The position numbers and the translations under genes were made by a program. A model generated the notes under the pieces. That model made no database searches and had not been told where the DNA came from. It saw only the letters and a list, made by a program, of their open reading frames with translations. Positions 7,671 through 14,134 of a stretch of 20,527 nucleotides of DNA are shown here, one piece after another; position 1 is the stretch's first letter; every line of letters starts with the position of its first letter. The stretch is from JACPGQ01 sp039798685 (GTDB taxonomy: Bacteria; Patescibacteriota; Microgenomatia; Levybacterales; UBA12049). The stretch is taken from assembly GCA_039798685.1 (NCBI GenBank), contig JBDKFM010000017.1, positions 1 through 20,527 of the forward strand, written 5' to 3'.

Positions 7671-9134
7671 TTATGCTTTGTATACTAATCCTTTTGCAGT
7701 TAATTTCTCACGCGCAATGGCTCTCTCATAAGTATTTCTCCCCCAGATAAACCACTTTGCCATCTCAGATGCCCTCAGCTCGGATTCTCCATGACCGTTT
7801 TGATAGACGAGTGACCTCACTGCGATTGGAATTACCTGATGCAACACATTTCCTTCTTCATCTCTTACGCCAAATGCAAGATCCTGTCCGATAAGATCCG
7901 GAATTTTTATTGAATTATCAATTGGTCTTTGAGATGAAAGATTAATATTCTCCCATGTTGCTTGTTCACTTTGATATCCATCCATTTCTGCACCCAAGTT
8001 ATGCGCCATAATCGCCGGATACGCACTTATCGGCGGACGTGAATTCACCTCAATAATCCGGACGTGTAATTTCCCATCTGCATCTTTAATAACCATAAAA
8101 TCAGCACCAGCCATACCATAGTATCCGTTTTCCTCACTATTAAACCGCGCTATATTGAGAGTTTGTTCATGTATCTGCGCAGCAACTTCGTCCCCCGGAT
8201 CATATAGCCTGCTCCCCATATACTCTCCATCCTCTGTTGTGACCTGTTGAAATGTACCAATGTAATCAACGCTTCCATCAATATTTGTCACAAAACAATT
8301 ACTTCCATTTACCACTATTTCCCCCTCTACTCCTGCGTCTTCTTCAATCACATTCGGAAATCCGACTGGTGACACGTCACCTTCCGGCCAAAATTCTTCA
8401 ACTGATTGTGAAAATTCACCCCGTTCAAATGCCTGAACAACAGTCTTCCTCATCTGTCTTGTGGCTTCCACTACAGATTCAGATGATGTGGAGTGCACTC
8501 TTTTTACGAGATCTCCTCCTGACCCTATTGAGACCTTCATCCAGGACTGCTCACCAGCATGCTGATTCGCAAACCCGTGGAGATCATCCCATGTATTTAC
8601 AACAATTCCCGGAAACATTTTTATGCCGTATTTTTCAGCAAATTGCCGAAGCCTTGCTTTATTATTCGTCAACGTACTATCAGGCCTCCCTAGAAGACTC
8701 AGGCCAACCTCCTGTGCCTCCCTCCTTACTTCCGGACTTTCAAAAATCGAAACCAATAATGGGCTTTGACCGTTTTCATCAAACCGGAATCCTTCACGAT
8801 GCAGTAATGCCAGAGGGTCTGAGGCAGGATATCCTATTTTATCCGGATGAGTAATCGTAATGGGGCGCTGAATTACTCTCGTACTATCCGGCAATATACC
8901 AACTTCTCTCTGATGATCAATAAAACCGTCAGGTGTCTGCACTGAAAGAGTTATCCCATCAATTGCTGACGCTGTTAATCCTGCCGTACTCAGATACGCA
9001 TCTCCGTCAGGGGTCGGGTAGACCTCATTGCGTTTCGTAAACGCAGCATCAAAAAGCGTTGATTTACTTACATCCGCCCCATATGCTTTTACTGTGAGTT
9101 GTGGAATACTAATTCTTCCTTCAAGTCTTTTCAT
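7671..9134 (-). CDS. ATP-grasp ligase-like protein, pathway unknown, downstream of an attenuator
   Basis: This 487-residue protein reads as an ATP-grasp enzyme. An N-terminal region (about 1-155) may be a pre-ATP-grasp domain. NKARLRQFAEKYGI (158-171) is the usual helix before the grasp domain. WMKVSIGSGGDLVKRV (198-213) looks like the nucleotide-binding Lys plus glycine loop. EEDAGVEGE (264-272) and VRIIEVNSRPP (358-368; E362, N364, R366) give the magnesium and phosphate residues. Such enzymes join a carboxylate to an amine through an acyl phosphate. A C-terminal region of about 110 residues follows the core and is unassigned. It overlaps no neighbour and sits 1 bp before an M20 peptidase. 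It has the best ribosome binding site in the window (GGAG, seven bases before ATG) and follows an intrinsic terminator. Peptide or amino-acid ligase is the best guess; the substrate is unknown. Confidence 0.78.
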   Translation of the reverse strand: MKRLEGRISIPQLTVKAYGADVSKSTLFDAAFTKRNEVYPTPDGDAYLSTAGLTASAIDGITLSVQTPDGFIDHQREVGILPDSTRVIQRPITITHPDKIGYPASDPLALLHREGFRFDENGQSPLLVSIFESPEVRREAQEVGLSLLGRPDSTLTNNKARLRQFAEKYGIKMFPGIVVNTWDDLHGFANQHAGEQSWMKVSIGSGGDLVKRVHSTSSESVVEATRQMRKTVVQAFERGEFSQSVEEFWPEGDVSPVGFPNVIEEDAGVEGEIVVNGSNCFVTNIDGSVDYIGTFQQVTTEDGEYMGSRLYDPGDEVAAQIHEQTLNIARFNSEENGYYGMAGADFMVIKDADGKLHVRIIEVNSRPPISAYPAIMAHNLGAEMDGYQSEQATWENINLSSQRPIDNSIKIPDLIGQDLAFGVRDEEGNVLHQVIPIAVRSLVYQNGHGESELRASEMAKWFIWGRNTYERAIAREKLTAKGLVYKA

Positions 9135-9147
9135 ATCATTTCTCCAT

Positions 9148-9171
9148 AAAAAAACCCCTCTTCTGAGGGGT
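9148..9171 (-). terminator. Intrinsic terminator (attenuator) in the leader of the ATP-grasp gene
   Basis: On the minus strand CCCCTC-AGAA-GAGGGG forms a six-base-pair GC-rich stem with a four-base loop, extended by an A-U pair, and is followed at once by seven U residues. It ends only 13 bases before the ATG of the ATP-grasp gene and lies after a strong promoter, so it acts on the transcript of that gene. No plus-strand gene ends nearby. Readthrough would be needed for expression of the ATP-grasp and M20 genes. Confidence 0.85.
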
Positions 9172-9175
9172 CAGT

Positions 9176-9216
9176 GAATCATTCGTTTTACTCACGAGAT
9201 TCTACTTCCCCCGAAG
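9176..9216 (-). promoter_or_regulatory. Leader RNA structures: anti-terminator strand and spacer hairpin
   Basis: The minus-strand octamer CUUCGGGG (9209-9216) can pair with CCCC-UCA-GAAG (9160-9170) of the terminator, giving eight base pairs with a three-base bulge. This would prevent terminator formation. The same octamer alternatively sits in a local hairpin with a UUCG tetraloop (ACUCCC with GGG..AGU). Between the two strands lies a compact hairpin (9176-9202), in which GAAUC and UCGU pair with ACGA and GAUUC. The stop codon of the short leader ORF is in its loop. These pairings were worked out by eye and no free energies were computed. Confidence 0.6.
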
Positions 9217-9263
9217 GGAGTCTTCTTGTTATTGTTATCGCTCGTCGTTACAAGAGAATTCAT
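9192..9263 (-). CDS. Candidate 23-residue leader peptide ahead of the attenuator
   Basis: A short ORF begins at ATG 9263-9261, about six bases after the predicted transcription start, and ends at TGA 9194-9192. It encodes a polar peptide whose middle reads DNNNKKTPFGGS: three Asn codons and two Lys codons directly precede the codons that carry the anti-terminator strand. There is no Shine-Dalgarno sequence, as for most genes here. Position, size and coupling to mutually exclusive RNA helices fit a cis-acting leader peptide for ribosome-mediated attenuation. A product role, such as a small substrate peptide for the ATP-grasp ligase, is possible. It lacks the microviridin-type TxRxPSD core and the cysteines and acidic tail of a LysW carrier. 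An ORF this short could also arise by chance. Confidence 0.45.
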   Translation of the reverse strand: MNSLVTTSDNNNKKTPFGGSRIS

Positions 9264-9280
9264 AATACAGGCTGTATTAT
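9262..9280. promoter_or_regulatory. Perfect palindrome overlapping the -10 box: candidate operator
   Basis: ATAATACAG and CTGTATTAT form a perfect inverted repeat of nine bases per arm around one central base. It covers five of the six bases of the -10 box, the predicted +1 site and the first two bases of the leader ORF start codon. This is where a dimeric repressor would block polymerase. No regulator gene lies next to it, so the binding protein is unknown. It could partly reflect the AT-rich -10 sequence, but an exact 9+9 match argues against chance. Confidence 0.6.
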
Positions 9281-9305
9281 ACGCAGAGATTTTTTTCTTT
9301 GTCAA
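9276..9305 (-). promoter_or_regulatory. Consensus-hexamer promoter of the leader ORF/ATP-grasp/M20 transcription unit
   Basis: On the minus strand TTGACA (9300-9305) and TATAAT (9276-9281) both match the sigma-70 consensus exactly, with an 18-bp spacer. It is the closest consensus match in the window. Expected start of transcription is near 9269. The -35 box lies 13 bp beyond the murB stop codon, so this is a new transcription unit rather than an extension of murB. Confidence 0.82.
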
Positions 9306-9318
9306 GAGTAAAGAAAAA

Positions 9319-10284
9319 TTAATCAATTATTTCCGCTTCCAGATCAGGAACAAAACCAAACGTCTCACTGAATTTTACTCTGATCTCATCGATAATCATT
9401 TTTACATCGACTGCTTTCGCGTGATCGACATTGCTGATGTAGTTCGCGTGTTTCTCAGTTATTTTTGCACCACCTCTCTGAGTTCCGGAAAATCCAAGAC
9501 GCTTTATTACATACCCCATTGAAACTTTTCCATGCCAATCAGTCATTACTTTTTCTGAGATGTCAGGCCATACTGTAAGAATTTTTTTAACCTGTACCTC
9601 GTTTCTTATATTCTTAAACACAGACCCGCAGGAAGGATATTCTACCGGATGCTGCTCTTTCCGATACTGAATTTTTGCGCTATACTCCTCTCTCGCCTTC
9701 TGCACTCCGTCTTTTCCTACCGACTCAAGATGGAAAAATCCTTTAAGGATTATAAAATCTTGAGTTTTTTTAAATATGCTGTCTCTGTATGCGAATTGAC
9801 ATTCCTCATTCGTCATCTCAACTGTCTTAAATGAACCCTCCGTCAACTGCAGCACGCTCACTTTTACAACAACATCCTTCATCTCGACTCCGAATGCTCC
9901 GGCATTACCTCGTATTGCCCCCCCAACCGTACTTGGCAATCCCCCGAGTCGCTCGAGTCCTATAAAATGATGTGCAAAAGAAAACTGAATAAGATCATCA
10001 AGTGTCTGTCCGGAAAATGAGGTAAGGAGTCCGTCGCTCGTCACATGTATATCGGGTGTTGCCGCACTACGAAGATGAAGAATCACTCCGTCATAATCCT
10101 CATCAGGCATCAGGAGATTTGCACCAAGACCTACGACCAAAAACTTTTCAATTTTATTTCTTTGTATAAAAGCAACTGCCTCAAAAATATCATCGACAGA
10201 TGATGCCTCCAGAACAAAACGCGCTTTCCCTCCGATCTTATAATAGACGATCGTACTGAGGGGGACATTTTTCTTCGTCACCAT
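9319..10284 (-). CDS. murB: UDP-N-acetylenolpyruvoylglucosamine reductase (MurB)
   Basis: This 321-residue flavoprotein reduces UDP-GlcNAc-enolpyruvate to UDP-MurNAc with NADPH, the second committed step of peptidoglycan synthesis in the cytoplasm. The FAD-binding half has VGLGANLLMPD (51-61) and LERLGGLPSTVGGAIRGNAG (110-129). FAYRDSIFK (164-172) contains the conserved Tyr-Arg pair, SCGSVFKN (218-225) carries the proton-donating serine S221, and LEAEI (315-319) the C-terminal catalytic glutamate. ATG 10284 is preferred to 10326 because the family starts near this point and the longer frame only re-reads the 3' end of kbl. It begins four bases after the kbl stop and has no Shine-Dalgarno sequence. 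A -10 box six bases before the ATG predicts a leaderless transcript. Confidence 0.93.
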   Translation of the reverse strand: MVTKKNVPLSTIVYYKIGGKARFVLEASSVDDIFEAVAFIQRNKIEKFLVVGLGANLLMPDEDYDGVILHLRSAATPDIHVTSDGLLTSFSGQTLDDLIQFSFAHHFIGLERLGGLPSTVGGAIRGNAGAFGVEMKDVVVKVSVLQLTEGSFKTVEMTNEECQFAYRDSIFKKTQDFIILKGFFHLESVGKDGVQKAREEYSAKIQYRKEQHPVEYPSCGSVFKNIRNEVQVKKILTVWPDISEKVMTDWHGKVSMGYVIKRLGFSGTQRGGAKITEKHANYISNVDHAKAVDVKMIIDEIRVKFSETFGFVPDLEAEIID

Positions 10285-10288
10285 GGGG

Positions 10289-11509
10289 TTATTGTAGCAT
10301 GTGAAGTTCTTTTGCAACGTTTGCAAAAGCTTTTATGGCAAAATCAAGATCTTTTTTTGTATGTGCAGCCGAAGGAATCACTCGTATTCTTGCCGTCCCC
10401 TTCGGCACCATAGGAAAACGAATCGCACTGGCAAAGACCCCTTGCTGCATAAGCTTCTGACTAAATCTGAGTGCGAGCTCCTCATCTCCCAACATCACAG
10501 GTGTAATCGGCGTCTCTGAATGTCCGGTATCAAATCCCAACCTCCGAAACCCCTCCTTTAGATACGCAGCATTCGCCCAGAGCTTTTTTACCAAAGAGTC
10601 TGATGAAGAGAGTATCTTCACTGCCTCGAGAAGTGCTGCGGTATCAGGTATTGTAAGCGCACTTGAAAACATAAATTGCCTCGAATGCTGCTTATAATAT
10701 CCTATCAATTCTTTTTTCCCTGTAATAAATCCCCCCATCACAGAAAAGGCTTTTGAAAGAGTTCCAACTTCTATATCAACTTGATTATGCAGACCGAAAT
10801 GATCCACAATTCCTCGTCCTCCTTTTCCGAGAACTCCTTCTCCATGCGCATCATCAACCATCAACAACACATCATATTTTTTCGCAAGACGGACGATCTC
10901 AGGAAGAGGTGCGAGATCACCATCCATCGAAAACACCCCGTCTGTGACTATCAATATTCGCGGGGGTGTCCCATCAGACTTCGGAGTTTTACGAAGCGCC
11001 ACTGCTTCCTTAAGCTTTGCCTCCAAATCCTTTGTGTCAACATGCTGATAAATAAACTTATTTTTTACCTGGGAAAGTCTGATAGCATCAATAATCGACG
11101 CGTGATTTAATGCATCAGACACAAGAATATCTTCTTTGCCGAGTATTGTCTGAATTGCGGTCATATTTGCCATAAAACCGCCTGAGAGCACAATCGCATC
11201 TTCTGCTTTCTTAAATTTTGCCAATGCTTCCTCGAGCTGGACATGAAGCGTATGTGTCCCTGCGATTGTCCTGTATCCAGTCCCAATTCCATACTTTGTC
11301 ACAGCTTTTTCAATCGCTCTTTTTAGTCTCTTGTCTGTTGCAAGTCCAAGGTAATGACTTGAACAGAAATTCAGTACTACTTTCTTGTTGATAGTAAGAG
11401 AAGAACCTTGCGCAGAGTCGATGACCACAGGAATTTTCCTCGTTTTCACGCTCTCTGCAAGCTCCGCATAAAATGTTTTTGTATAACTATTCCCTGATTG
11501 TTTCTTCAT
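10289..11509 (-). CDS. kbl: Glycine C-acetyltransferase / 2-amino-3-ketobutyrate CoA ligase (Kbl)
   Basis: This 406-residue alpha-oxoamine synthase is of PLP fold type I. Visible residues are the Gly-rich GTGYRTIAGTH (76-86), the cofactor-stacking histidine in NHASI (H136), the ring-nitrogen aspartate and histidine in VDDAHGEG (D219, H222) and the Schiff-base lysine in GTLSKAFSVMGG (K253). Sequence alone does not cleanly separate Kbl from 8-amino-7-oxononanoate synthase. The gene before it is a threonine dehydrogenase, and their stop and start codons overlap as ATGA. Together they would turn threonine into glycine and acetyl-CoA. ATG 11509 is the start because of this overlap; the frame extends upstream to 11533 without family support. 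Confidence 0.88.
   Translation of the reverse strand: MKKQSGNSYTKTFYAELAESVKTRKIPVVIDSAQGSSLTINKKVVLNFCSSHYLGLATDKRLKRAIEKAVTKYGIGTGYRTIAGTHTLHVQLEEALAKFKKAEDAIVLSGGFMANMTAIQTILGKEDILVSDALNHASIIDAIRLSQVKNKFIYQHVDTKDLEAKLKEAVALRKTPKSDGTPPRILIVTDGVFSMDGDLAPLPEIVRLAKKYDVLLMVDDAHGEGVLGKGGRGIVDHFGLHNQVDIEVGTLSKAFSVMGGFITGKKELIGYYKQHSRQFMFSSALTIPDTAALLEAVKILSSSDSLVKKLWANAAYLKEGFRRLGFDTGHSETPITPVMLGDEELALRFSQKLMQQGVFASAIRFPMVPKGTARIRVIPSAAHTKKDLDFAIKAFANVAKELHMLQ
10291..10317 (-). promoter_or_regulatory. Predicted extended -10 promoter of murB (leaderless)
   Basis: On the minus strand TGCTACAAT (10291-10299) is an extended -10 element that ends six bases before the murB ATG at 10284. A TTGCAA at 10312-10317 could serve as -35, but its 15-bp spacing is short. 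The element lies inside the last codons of kbl. The same nine bases occur before rmuC in the same relation to its ATG. Confidence 0.5.
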
Positions 11510-12522
11510 GGTATTAACACTATTTTTCCACACTCCCCACTCCTCATCACATGCATCGCTTTCTCAAAATCCTTCAAGGGAAATCTATGCGTAATAATTT
11601 TTGAAAGATCAACTTTTTTTTCTGAGAGAAGAGCTGACGTTCGATACCACGTCTCCCATATTCTTCTTCCGAAGACCGACTCAATTTTTATTTCTTTGTT
11701 GATAATATATTTTCCGACATCAATAGTCACTTCTTTTTTTGGTATACCAAACACAACAATAGTCCCTGCAATTCTCACGGCTTTTAACGCGACCTGTAGA
11801 GACTCTGGATTTCCTGACATCTCCAAGACAACATCGCAGGCATTTTCAAGCTCTTTCGGCAATACCTCATATGACTGGTCAACACCCATTTTCTCCCCAA
11901 GCTTTCTTCTGTATGGTCGTCTATTAAGAGCATATACTTTTTTTGCGCCATATGCCTTTGCGACTGCTGCTGAACAAAGACCTGTCGGTCCAAGTCCGAT
12001 AACCAGTACTGTTTTTCCAGCGACATTTGCCTTATCGACAACATGTACCGCATTCCCCAATGGTTCTTGTGCACTCATCTGCTCGAGAGGAATAGACTGA
12101 TCATTTTTCCACGATGTTCGGAGAGGAACTATTGCATACTCCGCAAAACCCCCATCACGCCCGATCCCAAAAAGCTCCATATTCTCACAGATATGTCTGT
12201 TATTGATACGACACTGATAGCATTTGTTACAAAATATATGTGTTTCTGAAGAGATGAGATCTCCTCTTTTTAATCCATAAGTGTCCTCACCACTCATCTC
12301 AATAATTTCTCCAACAACCTCATGACCAATAACAATCGGTGGCTTGATATGACCCTCTGCCCATGGAGTCCAGTCATAGATACTGACATCAGTACCGCAA
12401 ATAGAGGCAGCTCGTACCCGAACAAGCGCTTCACCTTTTTTCGGATTTGGAACTTGCACCTTCTTGATGGAGACCCCTGGAGCACCGCGTTCTTTTATTA
12501 CAGCAAGCATCTGCTTCTTCAT
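11506..12522 (-). CDS. tdh: L-threonine 3-dehydrogenase (zinc-dependent MDR family)
   Basis: This 338-residue medium-chain dehydrogenase should oxidise threonine to 2-amino-3-ketobutyrate for the adjacent Kbl. Catalytic zinc residues are C42 (ICGTD) and H67-E68 (GHE). The structural zinc loop has C98, C101, C104 and C112. YDWTPWAEGH (49-58) matches the YDW(D/T)xW segment that marks threonine dehydrogenase within the family. The nucleotide fold shows VIGLGPTG (174-181). The second beta strand ends in ALNRRPYRR: Asn at position 200, where NAD enzymes carry an acidic residue, followed by two arginines. NADP+ may therefore be the cofactor. The gene overlaps kbl by 4 bp. No convincing promoter or Shine-Dalgarno sequence is seen in the 50 bp to greA. 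Confidence 0.9.
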   Translation of the reverse strand: MKKQMLAVIKERGAPGVSIKKVQVPNPKKGEALVRVRAASICGTDVSIYDWTPWAEGHIKPPIVIGHEVVGEIIEMSGEDTYGLKRGDLISSETHIFCNKCYQCRINNRHICENMELFGIGRDGGFAEYAIVPLRTSWKNDQSIPLEQMSAQEPLGNAVHVVDKANVAGKTVLVIGLGPTGLCSAAVAKAYGAKKVYALNRRPYRRKLGEKMGVDQSYEVLPKELENACDVVLEMSGNPESLQVALKAVRIAGTIVVFGIPKKEVTIDVGKYIINKEIKIESVFGRRIWETWYRTSALLSEKKVDLSKIITHRFPLKDFEKAMHVMRSGECGKIVLIP

Positions 12523-12572
12523 ACTTATTCAATCGCAAGAGGGGAAAAAATCATTCGCCTGAGGTAAGTGGA

Positions 12573-13040
12573 TTATTGAATTGTCACGACAGTATAGACA
12601 ATTTTTCCGGCAGGCGCCTGCACCTCGACCGTTTCGCCGACACGTTTTCCGAGAAGTGCCTTCCCAAGCGGTGATTCATGGGAAATTTTCTTTGCCATAG
12701 GGTCTGCTTCAAATTCTCCGACCACTGTGTATTCCTCTTTTCTACCATCTACTTTGACACTTACCCGAGAACCAAGATTCACTGATTTACTTCCATGACC
12801 ATCATCCTGAATAATCACCACTTCTTTCAGTAAATCTTCAAGCTCCTCAATTCTTCCATCCAAAAATGAGAGCTCCTCTCTCGCTGCAGTATACTCAGCG
12901 TTTTCTGAGAGATCACCCTGATCTCTGGCTGCTGATACACGAGAAACAACTTCCGGCCTCTTCACTTTCGTGAGTTCCTCGTGCTCTTTTTTCAAATCAG
13001 AAAGACCGTCTTTTGTGAGATATATTTTCTTTGCATCCAT
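12573..13040 (-). CDS. greA: Transcription elongation factor GreA
   Basis: This 155-residue protein has the normal GreA length. The N-terminal coiled-coil hairpin spans about residues 10-75 and carries the tip motif QGDLSENAEY (41-50), whose Asp and Glu coordinate magnesium in the RNA polymerase secondary channel to stimulate cleavage of backtracked RNA. The C-terminal FKBP-like domain includes NLGSRVSVKV, HESPLGKALLGKRVGE and VQAPAG. It is preceded by its own promoter (-10 at 13101-13106) and an untranslated leader of about 54 bases that can form a hairpin. A short AGG lies just before the ATG. The gene stands alone on its transcript unless tdh is read through. Confidence 0.96.
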   Translation of the reverse strand: MDAKKIYLTKDGLSDLKKEHEELTKVKRPEVVSRVSAARDQGDLSENAEYTAAREELSFLDGRIEELEDLLKEVVIIQDDGHGSKSVNLGSRVSVKVDGRKEEYTVVGEFEADPMAKKISHESPLGKALLGKRVGETVEVQAPAGKIVYTVVTIQ

Positions 13041-13052
13041 AACCTATTTTAT

Positions 13053-13084
13053 AAACAAAATCCCTCCAAGTTCATTGAGAGGGA
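13053..13084 (-). other. Hairpin with a partial U-tract in the greA leader
   Basis: On the minus strand TCCCTC (13079-13084) can pair with GAGGGA (13061-13066) across a 12-base loop, followed by ATTTTG-type U-rich sequence. It is a possible weak attenuator or protein/polymerase target within the greA leader. The loop is large and the U-tract interrupted, so termination would be inefficient if it occurs. An eight-codon ORF beginning with ATG lies inside it but has no other support. Confidence 0.35.
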
Positions 13085-13100
13085 GAAATTTACTTCAAGC

Positions 13101-13129
13101 AGTATAGATAATGAGATATTCTTTGTCAA
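13101..13129 (-). promoter_or_regulatory. Predicted sigma-70-type promoter of greA
   Basis: On the minus strand TTGACA (13124-13129) and TATACT (13101-13106) are separated by 17 bp, close to the ideal promoter. The -35 box begins one base after the stop codon of the upstream CoA-pathway gene. Expected +1 is near 13094. Confidence 0.78.
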
Positions 13130-14134
13130 TTACCTCATAGTAAACTGCTGCAGTAACTCTCTGCATTCGCTCTTTATCTTTTCATCAACTCTCACTATTA
13201 CCGTTCCCTTTTTCGGCTGTCCGTAACACAACACCCAACCGAGAGGAGCCTGTAAGAGGATGGGGAGTACGAGGAGATCCTCTTCACCTGTCACCTGAAG
13301 AAGTACAGTTTGTCCCTTTCGTATCTGCACAAATGCATCACGGATTTTATGAAGAATCGTTGAAGATATTTGTCCTGGAGTATTTTGTGCAATATATGTC
13401 AGGTTCGTGAGATGTAACCCCATTTCTGACACATCTTTATATCTCCGGACACGCTCAACAACAAGATCAATTACACTCAATTTCGGCACAATGTTTCTCC
13501 CATGGAGAATGAGTGTAGTAACGTCCCCGACTGCGAGTAAGCACTTCTTTTCATTCTCTGTAAAAGGATACGTCTTTGCATCAACAATCTCTCCAAAAGG
13601 TCTACTCAACCGTTCTCTAAGGTGCGGTGGCAGTATAAACTCTTTCCCATACCACTCATTCGCAATCCAGCATCTCCCGCTTCTCTCAATTTCACCAAGG
13701 CGTATTCTTGAAGATGATATCGGACCTCCGTCTTCTGCCAGAGAGAGGGCAGTCGTGACGATAGAGAGCGGTTTTTCCCCACCTTCCTCCCTTTTTCTGT
13801 TTATTTCCAGAGCACCGGGCAAAGAGTCAGGTGTAATGAGAATCGATTCAATCGGCTCATGCTCCCACCCTTTCGGAATATATACCGATTCCAAGGGAAG
13901 TATCTCAACGCGATGGGAGGCATTCTGTTTCAGAATAAATGCTTCAACGGCAGCTTTTCGCTCCTCATATGACTCTGTGAGATGTTCTTTTTTTTCAGAA
14001 GCATACTTGTCACTTGTGATCCCAATCAAAAGTTTTTCACTATGCGCGAGGCCATCAAGTAAAAATGAGATATGTCCAGCGTGGAAAAGATCAAACGTCC
14101 CTCCACAACCCATAAGGCTGTATTGCTTATTCAT
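13130..14134 (-). CDS. Fused phosphopantetheine adenylyltransferase (archaeal type) and GTP-dependent dephospho-CoA kinase
   Basis: This 334-residue protein has two domains. Residues 5-150 are a cytidylyltransferase-fold adenylyltransferase with GGTFDLFHAGH (11-21) and the late ISSSRIRLGEI (139-149), typical of the archaeal/eukaryotic PPAT branch that makes dephospho-CoA from 4'-phosphopantetheine and ATP. Residues 163-334 match the DUF359 family, the GTP-dependent dephospho-CoA kinase known from Thermococcus. Its features are LPPHLRERLSRPFGEIV, GDVTT (203-207), VIDLVVER (221-228), NTPGQIS (251-257) and TGEEDLLVLPILLQAPLG (282-299). The fusion would catalyse the last two steps of CoA synthesis. 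This is unlike the bacterial pair CoaD and CoaE, and also unlike human COASY, whose kinase half is of the CoaE type. It overlaps the gene before it by ATGA. Confidence 0.88.
   Translation of the reverse strand: MNKQYSLMGCGGTFDLFHAGHISFLLDGLAHSEKLLIGITSDKYASEKKEHLTESYEERKAAVEAFILKQNASHRVEILPLESVYIPKGWEHEPIESILITPDSLPGALEINRKREEGGEKPLSIVTTALSLAEDGGPISSSRIRLGEIERSGRCWIANEWYGKEFILPPHLRERLSRPFGEIVDAKTYPFTENEKKCLLAVGDVTTLILHGRNIVPKLSVIDLVVERVRRYKDVSEMGLHLTNLTYIAQNTPGQISSTILHKIRDAFVQIRKGQTVLLQVTGEEDLLVLPILLQAPLGWVLCYGQPKKGTVIVRVDEKIKSECRELLQQFTMR

Noticed and set aside
8252..8854. 200-codon plus-strand reading frame opposite the ATP-grasp gene
   Set aside because: It lies antisense to a gene with clear ATP-grasp motifs, and its translation is rich in Gln, His and Leu without any domain pattern. 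It is a shadow of codon bias.
9148..9171. Hairpin before the ATP-grasp gene as an ordinary end-of-gene terminator for murB
   Set aside because: It follows a consensus-hexamer promoter and lies 150 bp past murB, next to the ATG of the following gene. Attenuation explains it better, although it would also stop murB readthrough.
9192..9263. Leader peptide as a LysW-like carrier or microviridin-type precursor
   Set aside because: It has no cysteine pairs for zinc, no acidic C-terminus and no TxRxPSD core. Only the looser idea of a possible substrate was kept.
11498..12100. 200-codon plus-strand frame opposite tdh
   Set aside because: It is antisense to a well-supported dehydrogenase and lacks recognisable motifs or a promoter.
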